NCBI GenBank assembly: GCA_903928045.1
Contig: CAIYPH010000746.1
Span: 1-6,069, forward strand
DNA from: an uncultured Rhodospirillales bacterium
GTDB lineage: Bacteria > Pseudomonadota > Alphaproteobacteria > Acetobacterales > Acetobacteraceae
DNA length: 6,069 nt
Direction of reading: 5' to 3'
Shown: positions 1 through 6,069 of the stretch, piece by piece
Layout of the letters: every line of letters starts with the position of its first letter
Position numbering within the stretch: position 1 is the stretch's first letter
Notes under the pieces: model-generated
What the model saw: the letters and a program-made list of their open reading frames with translations, nothing else
Told to the model about the DNA's origin: nothing
Databases searched by the model: none
Made by a program: the position numbers and the translations under genes

Positions 1-8
1 AAGTTTTT

Positions 9-30
9 GCTTCTTTTTTCAAAAAGAAGC
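9..30. repeat. Perfect AT-rich inverted repeat at the left edge
   Basis: The arms GCTTCTTTTT (9-18) and AAAAAGAAGC (21-30) are exact reverse complements around a 2-nt centre, giving a 10-bp stem. It stands out as AT-rich within very GC-rich DNA. A T-run (4-8) precedes it, and a pyrimidine stretch of Cs and Ts follows rather than a T-tract, so it is not a textbook Rho-independent terminator for plus-strand transcription. It resembles dispersed intergenic hairpins I remember from Acetobacteraceae, but that memory is not checked. It lies 12 bp before the permease ATG, so it may shape the messenger between an upstream transporter gene and this one. The element may extend left of the window. Confidence 0.75.
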
Positions 31-42
31 CCTTCCTTCCTC

Positions 43-1007
43 ATGAGCGCCCTCGGTCGCCTGATCGACGCCCCCTTCGAAGCCTTGCAGCGCGCAATCG
101 GCGCCGCACGGATGCCCTACGTGTTCGTCGCGCCCAATCTGCTGGTGTTCGGCATTTTCGTCGCCGCGCCGATGATCCTCAACGTGTGGTACGCGGTCAC
201 CGGTGGCATCCAACTGATGCCGGGCGAGCGGCCATATGTGGGCGCCTCGAACTTCGCGGAATTGCTGGACTGCGACCAGTTCGGCGTCATTGCCAGTTGC
301 CGGCAGGACCGGTTCTGGCGCGCGGTGGCCAACACCGCCTGGTTCGTCGCCTTCCAGGTGATCGGGCTGGTCGCGGTCTCGCTGGTCACCGCGCTGATCC
401 TGAACCGGCGCATGGCGTGGCGCGGATTCTTCCGCGCCGTGTTCTTCTACCCGGTGCTGCTCTCGCCCGTCGTGGTGGCGCTGATCTGGAAATGGGTGCT
501 CCAGCCGGACGGCGTGCTGAACGCGCTGATCGTCGCGGGCGGCGGCGCACGCGTGCCTTTCCTGCTCGATCCCTCCTGGGCCTTCACCTGGACGGTGGTG
601 ATCAGCATCTGGGCCCATATGGGGTTCTACACCCTGATCCTGCTGGCCGGCTTGCAGGCGATCCCGGCCGATCTCTACGAGGCTGCGGAGATGGACAGCA
701 CGCCGCATGGCCGGGTGTTCTGGCGCATCACGCTGCCGCTGCTGATGCCCAACATGGTGGTGGTGCTGGTGCTCGGGCTGATCCGCGCCGTCCAGTCCTT
801 CGATGAGATCTTCGTGCTGACCGGCGGCGGGCCGGGCACGGCGACGCAGTATATCGTGCAGTACATCTACGAAACAGCTTTCGCCAACCAGACCCATATC
901 CTTGGCCTCGCCGCCGCCGCCTCCATCCTCGTCGGCGGCGTGCTGATGGTGCTGACCATGCTGCAACTCGCCGCCACGGCGTGGTCACGTGGTGAGGGGG
1001 CCAAACG

Positions 1008-1011
<4 letters not shown>
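43..1011 (+). CDS. Sugar ABC transporter permease, MalF/UgpA-like (CUT1 family)
   Basis: Inner-membrane subunit of a carbohydrate ABC importer. It pairs with the next gene's product to form the translocation channel. The 322-residue protein shows six hydrophobic segments at roughly residues 26-48, 96-122, 130-150, 183-205, 234-252 and 286-312, the usual CUT1 layout. The cytoplasmic EAA loop, which docks the ATPase, is clear: E213-A-A, G223 ten residues after E213, then I229-x-L-P232. TGGGPG between segments 5 and 6 is also typical. I chose ATG 43. The frame stays open to a TTG at 7, but that codon and the next ones fall in the inverted repeat. No good ribosome site precedes 43, and ATG 112, just before the first membrane segment, remains possible. 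The stop overlaps the next start as ATGA, so translation is probably coupled. The substrate cannot be read from the sequence, and no binding protein or ATPase gene is visible here. Confidence 0.9.
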
Positions 1012-2054
<1,043 letters not shown>

Positions 2055-2118
2055 CCGGCTTGGCGTAGTCCGCGCTCCGGCGCAGATTGATCCAGCGCAA
2101 GGTGCGGGGCCGCCGATG

Positions 2119-2146
2119 CGGACATGCTGCACGCGGCCTATATACA
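2119..2146 (+). promoter_or_regulatory. Possible sigma-70-type promoter for pdxH
   Basis: CGGACA (2119-2124) and TATACA (2141-2146) are separated by 16 bp. Each matches four of six consensus positions, and the AT-rich TATATACAT stands out in GC-rich surroundings. Transcription would begin near 2153, about 19 nt before the preferred pdxH ATG and upstream of its GGAG. This would exclude the alternative start at 2124. The call is by eye only. The rest of the 2055-2171 spacer shows no clear terminator or small gene. Confidence 0.35.
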
Positions 2147-2161
2147 TCGCGCGAAACCCCT

Positions 2162-2165
2162 GGAG
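2162..2165 (+). promoter_or_regulatory. Ribosome binding site that favours the pdxH start at 2172
   Basis: GGAG ends 6 nt before ATG 2172. The in-frame ATG at 2124 has no comparable purine-rich site, and the 16 residues it would add do not resemble the PNPOx N-terminus. This site therefore favours the shorter protein. Confidence 0.6.
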
Positions 2166-2171
2166 CCCAAG

Positions 2172-2762
2172 ATGCCCGAGACCGTGCCGACCGATCCCTT
2201 CGACTTCTTCCGCGCCTGGTTCGCCGAGGCCGAATCGACGGAGGTCAATGACGCCAACGCGATGACGGTGGCGACCACCACGCAAGAGGGCTATCCCTCC
2301 GCCCGCATCGTGCTGCTCAAGGAGTGGGATCGCGATGGCTTCGTGTTCTACACCAACAAGGAAAGCCGCAAGGGTGACCAGATCGGTGCCAATCCCCGCG
2401 CCGCCCTGCTGTTCCACTGGAAGGGCCTGCGCCGCCAGGTCCGTATCGAGGGCCCGGTGGTGGATGTGACGGACGCCGAGGCCGACACTTACTACAACTC
2501 CCGCCCGCGCGGCTCGCGGGTCGGCGCATGGGCTTCCATCCAGTCCCGCCCGCTCGCCAATCGCGACGAACTGCTGGGCCGTATCGCCGAATTCGAGGCG
2601 AAATACCCGGGCGAAGACGTGCCGCGCCCGGCCCATTGGTCCGGCTATCGGGTGGTGCCGCAGTATTTCGAATTCTGGCAGGACATGCCGTTCCGCCTGC
2701 ATGACCGCAACGTCTTCACCCGCCAGGGCGACGCCTGGCTGCCCGGCAAGCTGTTCCCCTGA
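2172..2762 (+). CDS. pdxH: Pyridoxamine/pyridoxine 5'-phosphate oxidase (PNPOx)
   Basis: FMN-dependent cytosolic enzyme that oxidises pyridoxamine or pyridoxine 5'-phosphate with O2 to PLP, the final step of DXP-dependent B6 synthesis and salvage. The 196-residue protein aligns by eye along most of E. coli PdxH. R45-IVLLK50 and YTN (60-62) with SRKG (65-68) mark the FMN site, where K50 corresponds to E. coli K72. Y107, R111 and S115 in the YYNSRPRGS segment, and R175 and H177 in RLHDR, match the E. coli substrate residues Y129, R133, S137, R197 and H199. The ending DAWLPGKLFP is the usual PNPOx C-terminus. ATG 2172 is preferred for its GGAG site; ATG 2124 would add 16 unsupported residues. 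The stop TGA (2760-2762) lies 35 bp before the GTG of the kinase-fusion gene, or overlaps a CTG candidate start, so the two are probably co-transcribed. All key residues recognised are present. Confidence 0.96.
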   Translation: MPETVPTDPFDFFRAWFAEAESTEVNDANAMTVATTTQEGYPSARIVLLKEWDRDGFVFYTNKESRKGDQIGANPRAALLFHWKGLRRQVRIEGPVVDVTDAEADTYYNSRPRGSRVGAWASIQSRPLANRDELLGRIAEFEAKYPGEDVPRPAHWSGYRVVPQYFEFWQDMPFRLHDRNVFTRQGDAWLPGKLFP

Positions 2763-2797
2763 TCCCGGACGGTCAACGCGAGACCGCCGCCCTCCTG

Positions 2798-4234
2798 GTG
2801 GGCCTCGCCGGGCGGACGCCGATCGAGACGCATATCTCCGCCGTGTTCGTGGGCGCGGACACGGTGTGGAAGCTCAAGAAGGCCGTCCGCCTGCCGTTCC
2901 ATGACTTCACCACGCTCGCCGAGCGAGCGCGGACCACGCAGCGCGAACTGGAACTGAACGCCGCCGATGCGCCCGGCATGTATCGCGACGCGGTGCCAGT
3001 GGTGCGCGGTGCCGATGGGCGGCTCGCCCTCGGCGGCGATGGCACAGTGGTCGACTGGGTGCTGCGCATGGCCCACGTGCCTGCCGAGGATTTCCTCGAC
3101 GCGGTGGCCGCCGCCGGCGGGCTGACGCCGGCGCTGCTCGACGCGATCGCCGACGCCGTGGCCGCCATGCACGCCCGCTTCGCCCCGGTCGACCGTGACC
3201 AGGTCGCCGGCTTGCACGCCATCGCCGCCGGCAACCGCGCCTCCGCCCTCTCCGCCGGCCTGCCCGAACCCGCCGTCACCCAATGGGCGGCCGCGATGAC
3301 GCTGGCGCTCAACGCCGCCGCCCCCTGGCTCGCCCAACGCGCCGCCGCCGGCTTCGTGCGGCGCATCCATGGCGACCTGCATCTCGGCAATCTCTGCCTG
3401 TGGCAAGGCCGCCCGGTGCCGTTCGACGCGCTGGAATTCGACGAGGGCATGGCGATTTTCGACCTCGGCTACGACCTTGCCTTCCTCCTGATGGATCTCG
3501 ACGTCCGGGCCAGCCGCGCCGCGGCCAACCGGGTGATGAACCGCTATTTCGCCCGCACCGGCGATATCGCCATGCGCCGGGGCATGAAGCCCTTCCTCTC
3601 CATGCGCGCCATGGTGCGCGCCCACGTCGAGACCCGGGCCGGACATGATGCTGCGGGGCAAGCCTATCTCGCCCGCGCACTCGATTACCTGCGCCCCACC
3701 GCCCCGGCGGCGCTCGCCATCGGTGGGCTGCAAGGCAGCGGCAAATCCACCGTCGCGCGTGCCCTCGCACCCGGTCTCGGCCCGGCCCCCGGCGCGGCGA
3801 TCCTGCGCAGCGACGAAATCCGCAAATTCCTTGCTGGCGTGGCGCCCGAAGCCAAGTTACCGCTCGAAGCCTATACGCCGGAGGCCAGCCGCGCCGTGTT
3901 CGACCTGCTGGCAACGCAAATGCGCGAAGCCGTCGCGGCCGGCCACGCCGCGATTGCCGACGCCACCTTCATGAACCCCGCCCATCGCGCGCAAATACAG
4001 GCCGCCGCGATCGGCGCACCATTCCACGGCATCTGGCTGATGGCCGATCTCGCCGAGCTCGAATCCCGCATCGCCGCCCGTACCGGCGATGCCTCCGATG
4101 CCGGAGTGGACGTGCTACGCGACGCCGCGCGCCATGATCCCGGCCCCGGCGATTGGCACGGCGTGAAGGCCGGCGCGGCGGAGGACCCCGCGGGCGCCAT
4201 CCGCTTGATTATGGGTGAAAACACGCCAATATGA
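2798..4234 (+). CDS. Two-domain protein: aminoglycoside-phosphotransferase-like kinase fused to P-loop kinase (COG2187/COG0645 type)
   Basis: The natural substrate is not known for this family, and an antibiotic-resistance role should not be assumed from the fold name. The N-terminal part (about 1-300) has an APH/choline-kinase-like core: HGDLHLGN (191-198) with catalytic D193, then FDALEFDE (209-216) and FDLGYDLAFLLMDLD from 221. The C-terminal part is a small-molecule-type P-loop kinase: Walker A GLQGSGKST (310-318), LRSDEIRK (336-343), ADATF (387-391) and a lid-like stretch with ARTGDASDA. Both active-site sets look intact. The product is 478 residues from GTG 2798, the only ordinary start in the open frame. 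No ribosome site fits it well, and family-like residues including ETAALL continue upstream in frame to CTG 2759, which overlaps the pdxH stop as CTGA. True translation may therefore start 13 codons earlier. Its position right after pdxH suggests co-expression; any functional link to B6 is inference. Confidence 0.88.
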   Translation: MGLAGRTPIETHISAVFVGADTVWKLKKAVRLPFHDFTTLAERARTTQRELELNAADAPGMYRDAVPVVRGADGRLALGGDGTVVDWVLRMAHVPAEDFLDAVAAAGGLTPALLDAIADAVAAMHARFAPVDRDQVAGLHAIAAGNRASALSAGLPEPAVTQWAAAMTLALNAAAPWLAQRAAAGFVRRIHGDLHLGNLCLWQGRPVPFDALEFDEGMAIFDLGYDLAFLLMDLDVRASRAAANRVMNRYFARTGDIAMRRGMKPFLSMRAMVRAHVETRAGHDAAGQAYLARALDYLRPTAPAALAIGGLQGSGKSTVARALAPGLGPAPGAAILRSDEIRKFLAGVAPEAKLPLEAYTPEASRAVFDLLATQMREAVAAGHAAIADATFMNPAHRAQIQAAAIGAPFHGIWLMADLAELESRIAARTGDASDAGVDVLRDAARHDPGPGDWHGVKAGAAEDPAGAIRLIMGENTPI

Positions 4235-4249
4235 ACGGCATTGGATATT

Positions 4250-4264
4250 GCATGGCTGCCATGC
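4250..4264. promoter_or_regulatory. Perfect palindrome GCATGGC-T-GCCATGC upstream of the stress-protein gene
   Basis: Two exact 7-bp arms flank a single T in the 65-bp spacer between the kinase-fusion stop and the stress-protein ATG. No T-tract follows, so it is a poor intrinsic terminator. Its position 36 bp before the ATG fits an operator or a 5' leader hairpin. A weak TTGATT (4205-4210) lies upstream with a poor -10 (TATGAA, 4230-4235, spacing 19), which would place the dyad just after the transcription start. The MarR-family regulator encoded two genes later is a candidate binder, by inference only. Confidence 0.45.
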
Positions 4265-4299
4265 TAAAGACGCCTTAACCAAGCAAAGGGAGACATTCC

Positions 4300-5166
4300 A
4301 TGGCCATCCGCAAGCTGCTGCTGCCTCTGGCTGGAACCTCCGCCGGCGAGGCCGCGCTCTCGACCGCGCTCAAGGTCGCCCAGATCTGGAATGCCCATGT
4401 GCTCGCGCTGCATGTGCGCGTCGATAGCCGGGACGTCGCGCCGCTGGCCGGCGAGGGGCTGTCGGGCGCGATGATCGAGGAGATGATGTCGGCCACCGAG
4501 AAGGAAAGCGCCGATCGCGCCCAGGCCGTGCATGCGATGTTTGACCGCTTCGTCGCCCGCCACCAGGTCTCCCCCGCCGAGCCGCGCGCCGGCAGCACCC
4601 AGGCAAGCGCCAGCTTCGCCGCGGTGACCGGGCGCGAGGAGGATATCGTCGCCCAGCAGGCCCGCCTCGCCGACCTCACCATCGTGCCCCACCCGCAATC
4701 CGAGGATGACGTTTCCTCGTCGGACGCGCTGCACGCCGTGCTGTTCGACAGCGGCCGTCCGGTGATGATCGCCCCGCACGTGCCGACGTCGAGCATCGGC
4801 ACCCGCATCTGCATCGCCTGGAACGGCACCGCCGAGTCGGCCTCCGGTGTCCAGGCCGCGATGCCCTGGATGCAGCGCGCCGAGGCGATCCGGGTGCTGA
4901 CCGCCGAGGGCTACCAGCGCCGCGGCCCCGAGGCGCAGGATCTGGCGGAATATCTCGCACTGCATGGCATCAAGGCGGAGGTGGCGACCTTCCTGCCGGT
5001 GGAGAAGACGGTGGGGCTCGGGCTCCTGAAGGCGGCGCGGGATTTCGGCTCGGATCTGCTGGTGATGGGCGCCTATTCGCATTCCCGCCTGCGCCAGCTG
5101 ATCCTCGGTGGCGTCACCCGAGTGGTGCTGGAGAAGGCGGGAATTCCGGTGATCATGAACCGCTGA
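4300..5166 (+). CDS. Universal stress protein family, tandem UspA domains
   Basis: Cytoplasmic nucleotide-binding-fold protein of the UspA superfamily. Members are usually induced under starvation or stress, and the biochemical role of this one is unknown. The 288 residues form two Usp domains: about 1-155, starting IRKLLLPLAG, and about 165-288, starting GTRICIAWNGT. The first lacks a recognisable nucleotide motif and ends GRPVMIAP, as degenerate first domains often do. The second carries the C-terminal motif region VMGAYSHSRLRQLILGGVT (255-273). Against the ATP-binding pattern G-2x-G-9x-G-S/T, it has G257 and G270 but S260 in place of the second glycine and G271 in place of Ser/Thr, so ATP binding is uncertain. 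The start is firm: AGGGAG (4287-4292) lies 7 nt before ATG. A 15-bp palindrome sits just upstream, and a MarR-family gene follows after 13 bp, suggesting a two-gene operon. Confidence 0.93.
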   Translation: MAIRKLLLPLAGTSAGEAALSTALKVAQIWNAHVLALHVRVDSRDVAPLAGEGLSGAMIEEMMSATEKESADRAQAVHAMFDRFVARHQVSPAEPRAGSTQASASFAAVTGREEDIVAQQARLADLTIVPHPQSEDDVSSSDALHAVLFDSGRPVMIAPHVPTSSIGTRICIAWNGTAESASGVQAAMPWMQRAEAIRVLTAEGYQRRGPEAQDLAEYLALHGIKAEVATFLPVEKTVGLGLLKAARDFGSDLLVMGAYSHSRLRQLILGGVTRVVLEKAGIPVIMNR

Positions 5167-5179
5167 GCAGTCCAGCCGC

Positions 5180-5638
5180 GTGTTCGGCGTGAGCGACCCG
5201 GCGGTGGAAGCCGCCGTGCGCGCATATGTGAAGCTGATGCGGGCGAGCCGGGCCGTGCAGGCCCGCATCGAGCCGCTGCTGGCCGGCGCCGGTCTCACCG
5301 TCACCCAGTTGGGAGTGCTGGAAGCGGTACTGCACAAGGGGCCGCAAACCCAGCGCGCGCTGGGCCGGCTGGTGCTGACGAGTGCCGGCAATATGACGGA
5401 CGTGATCGACAAGCTCGAATCGCGCGGGCTGGTGGTGCGCGTCGCGGTGCCGGGGGACCGCCGTAGCCTGCATGTCGCCTTGACGGCGGAGGGTCGCGCC
5501 CTGATCGAAGGCGTCTTCCCCCGCCACGCCGCCGATATCGCCGCCGCGATGGCTGGCGTGGCGCCCGGCGAGTTCGACCGGCTCGGCGACCTGCTGCGCG
5601 CCATCGGGCGGGCAGCGGAGGCCAAGCCCGCCGGTTAG
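5180..5638 (+). CDS. MarR-family winged-helix transcriptional regulator
   Basis: DNA-binding regulator of 152 residues, the usual MarR length, expected to act as a dimer. An N-terminal dimerisation helix (about 8-34) is followed by the winged helix: [13 protein letters not shown] (38-50), [25 protein letters not shown] (56-80, recognition helix near 68-80), RGLVVR (82-87), and the wing [13 protein letters not shown] (90-102), with the family-typical D93-R-R95. A C-terminal helical region completes the dimer arm. There is no cysteine, so an OhrR-type thiol switch is excluded; the ligand is unknown. The start is GTG 5180 with only a weak upstream GAGCAG, and GTG 5189 is an alternative. It follows the stress-protein stop by 13 bp and probably shares its transcript. 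Regulation of that operon is a reasonable guess. Its TAG stop overlaps the convergent hemF stop. Confidence 0.92.
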   Translation: MFGVSDPAVEAAVRAYVKLMRASRAVQARIEPLLAGAGLTVTQLGVLEAVLHKGPQTQRALGRLVLTSAGNMTDVIDKLESRGLVVRVAVPGDRRSLHVALTAEGRALIEGVFPRHAADIAAAMAGVAPGEFDRLGDLLRAIGRAAEAKPAG

Positions 5639-6069
5639 GGCCAGCGCACCTCGGGCGGCAGACTCATGAGGATCGCCTCGACATTGCCGCCAGTTTTCAG
5701 GCCGAACAGCGTGCCGCGGTCATGGATGAGGTTGAACTCGACATAGCGGCCACGGCGGACCAACTGGTGCTCGCGCTCCTCCGCCGTCCAGGGCTCGGCC
5801 ATGCGGCGGCGTACGATGGCGGGGTAGGTCTCGAGGAAGGCGGTGCCGACGTCGCGGGTAAAGGCGAAGTCGGCGATCGCGTCACCGGTGAAGTGGTGAT
5901 CATAGAAAATCCCGCCGGCGCCGCGCGGCTCATTGCGGTGGGGCAGGAAGAAGTAGCGGTCGCACCATTCCTTGAACTTTGGATAGTAGGCCGGGTCATG
6001 CCTGTCGCAGGCGGCGCGGAAGCCGGCGTGGAAATCCTCCGCGTCGGCGATGGCTTCCATGCTGTCCAG
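5635..6069 (-). CDS. hemF: Oxygen-dependent coproporphyrinogen III oxidase, C-terminal part (cut by window edge)
   Basis: Converts coproporphyrinogen III to protoporphyrinogen IX by two O2-dependent oxidative decarboxylations in haem synthesis; it acts in the cytoplasm as a dimer. The 144 visible residues match the second half of E. coli Hem[28 protein letters not shown], then [22 protein letters not shown] and [11 protein letters not shown]. His codons at 6028-6030 and 5938-5940 correspond by alignment to E. coli H145 and H175, two of its four conserved histidines. An internal ATG at 6058-6060 is not the start, because the frame continues off the right edge as Leu-Asp-Ser. The protein ends at VRWP, about 25 residues before the E. 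coli terminus. I believe some alphaproteobacterial HemF proteins end like this, but that should be checked. The TAA stop (5637-5635) overlaps the convergent marR stop. Confidence 0.95.
   Translation of the reverse strand: MDSMEAIADAEDFHAGFRAACDRHDPAYYPKFKEWCDRYFFLPHRNEPRGAGGIFYDHHFTGDAIADFAFTRDVGTAFLETYPAIVRRRMAEPWTAEEREHQLVRRGRYVEFNLIHDRGTLFGLKTGGNVEAILMSLPPEVRWP

Noticed and set aside
7..42. TTG start extending permease 1 by 12 residues
   Set aside because: The extension would be encoded by the inverted repeat itself, and ATG 43 is in frame directly after it.
2068..2123. Possible hairpin pairing GTCCGC with GCGGAC after permease 2
   Set aside because: The arms are only 6 bp with about 44 nt between them and no T-tract. 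That is expected by chance in GC-rich DNA.
2124..2171. Upstream ATG extending PdxH by 16 residues
   Set aside because: It has no ribosome site, overlaps the likely promoter, and the added residues do not look like PNPOx. ATG 2172 has GGAG at 6-nt spacing.
3368..3391. Aminoglycoside resistance gene, based on the HGDLH motif
   Set aside because: The fused P-loop kinase and overall pattern match a housekeeping-type uncharacterised family. The motif shows a kinase fold, not resistance.
2645..3733. A 362-codon minus-strand open frame opposite the kinase fusion
   Set aside because: Gly/His/Arg-rich shadow translation. The plus strand carries intact kinase motifs.
4264..5625. A 453-codon open frame on the minus strand, opposite the stress-protein and MarR genes
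   Set aside because: It is low-complexity in composition with no family resemblance. The plus-strand genes fully account for this stretch.

Overview
The window is GC-rich and tightly packed, which fits a high-GC alphaproteobacterium. Acetobacteraceae or another Rhodospirillales lineage is my best guess. It rests on the overall character of the proteins and on the AT-rich inverted repeat at the left edge, which resembles repeats I remember from acetic-acid and acidophilic relatives. No rRNA or other decisive marker is present, so the taxonomy is inference.

Layout. (1) 1-42: the end of an intergenic spacer with a perfect inverted repeat. (2) 43-2054, plus strand: two inner-membrane permease genes of a CUT1-type sugar ABC importer, overlapping by ATGA. 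The binding protein and ATPase are not in the window and probably lie upstream. (3) 2055-2171: a 117-bp spacer with a plausible promoter just before pdxH. (4) 2172-4234, plus strand: pdxH (pyridoxamine/pyridoxine 5'-phosphate oxidase), directly followed by a gene for a two-domain protein that joins an aminoglycoside-phosphotransferase-like kinase fold to a P-loop kinase. Its only ordinary start codon is GTG at 2798, but family-like coding continues back to a CTG overlapping the pdxH stop. (5) 4235-4299: a short spacer with a perfect 7+1+7 palindrome and a strong Shine-Dalgarno site. (6) 4300-5638, plus strand: a tandem-domain universal stress protein and a MarR-family regulator, 13 bp apart and probably co-transcribed. 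(7) 5635-6069, minus strand: the 3' part of hemF (oxygen-dependent coproporphyrinogen III oxidase), convergent with the MarR gene and overlapping it by four bases. It runs off the right edge.

How they fit. The permeases form the membrane channel of one importer. pdxH makes the cofactor PLP and hemF carries out a late haem step. The usp-marR pair looks like a small stress or regulatory unit. The link between pdxH and the kinase fusion is positional only. I see no mobile element, CRISPR array, tRNA or rRNA, and no convincing new multi-gene system. The points most worth a second look are the kinase start and its coupling to pdxH, the palindrome before the stress-protein gene, the enlarged periplasmic segment in the second permease, and the overlapping convergent ends of marR and hemF.
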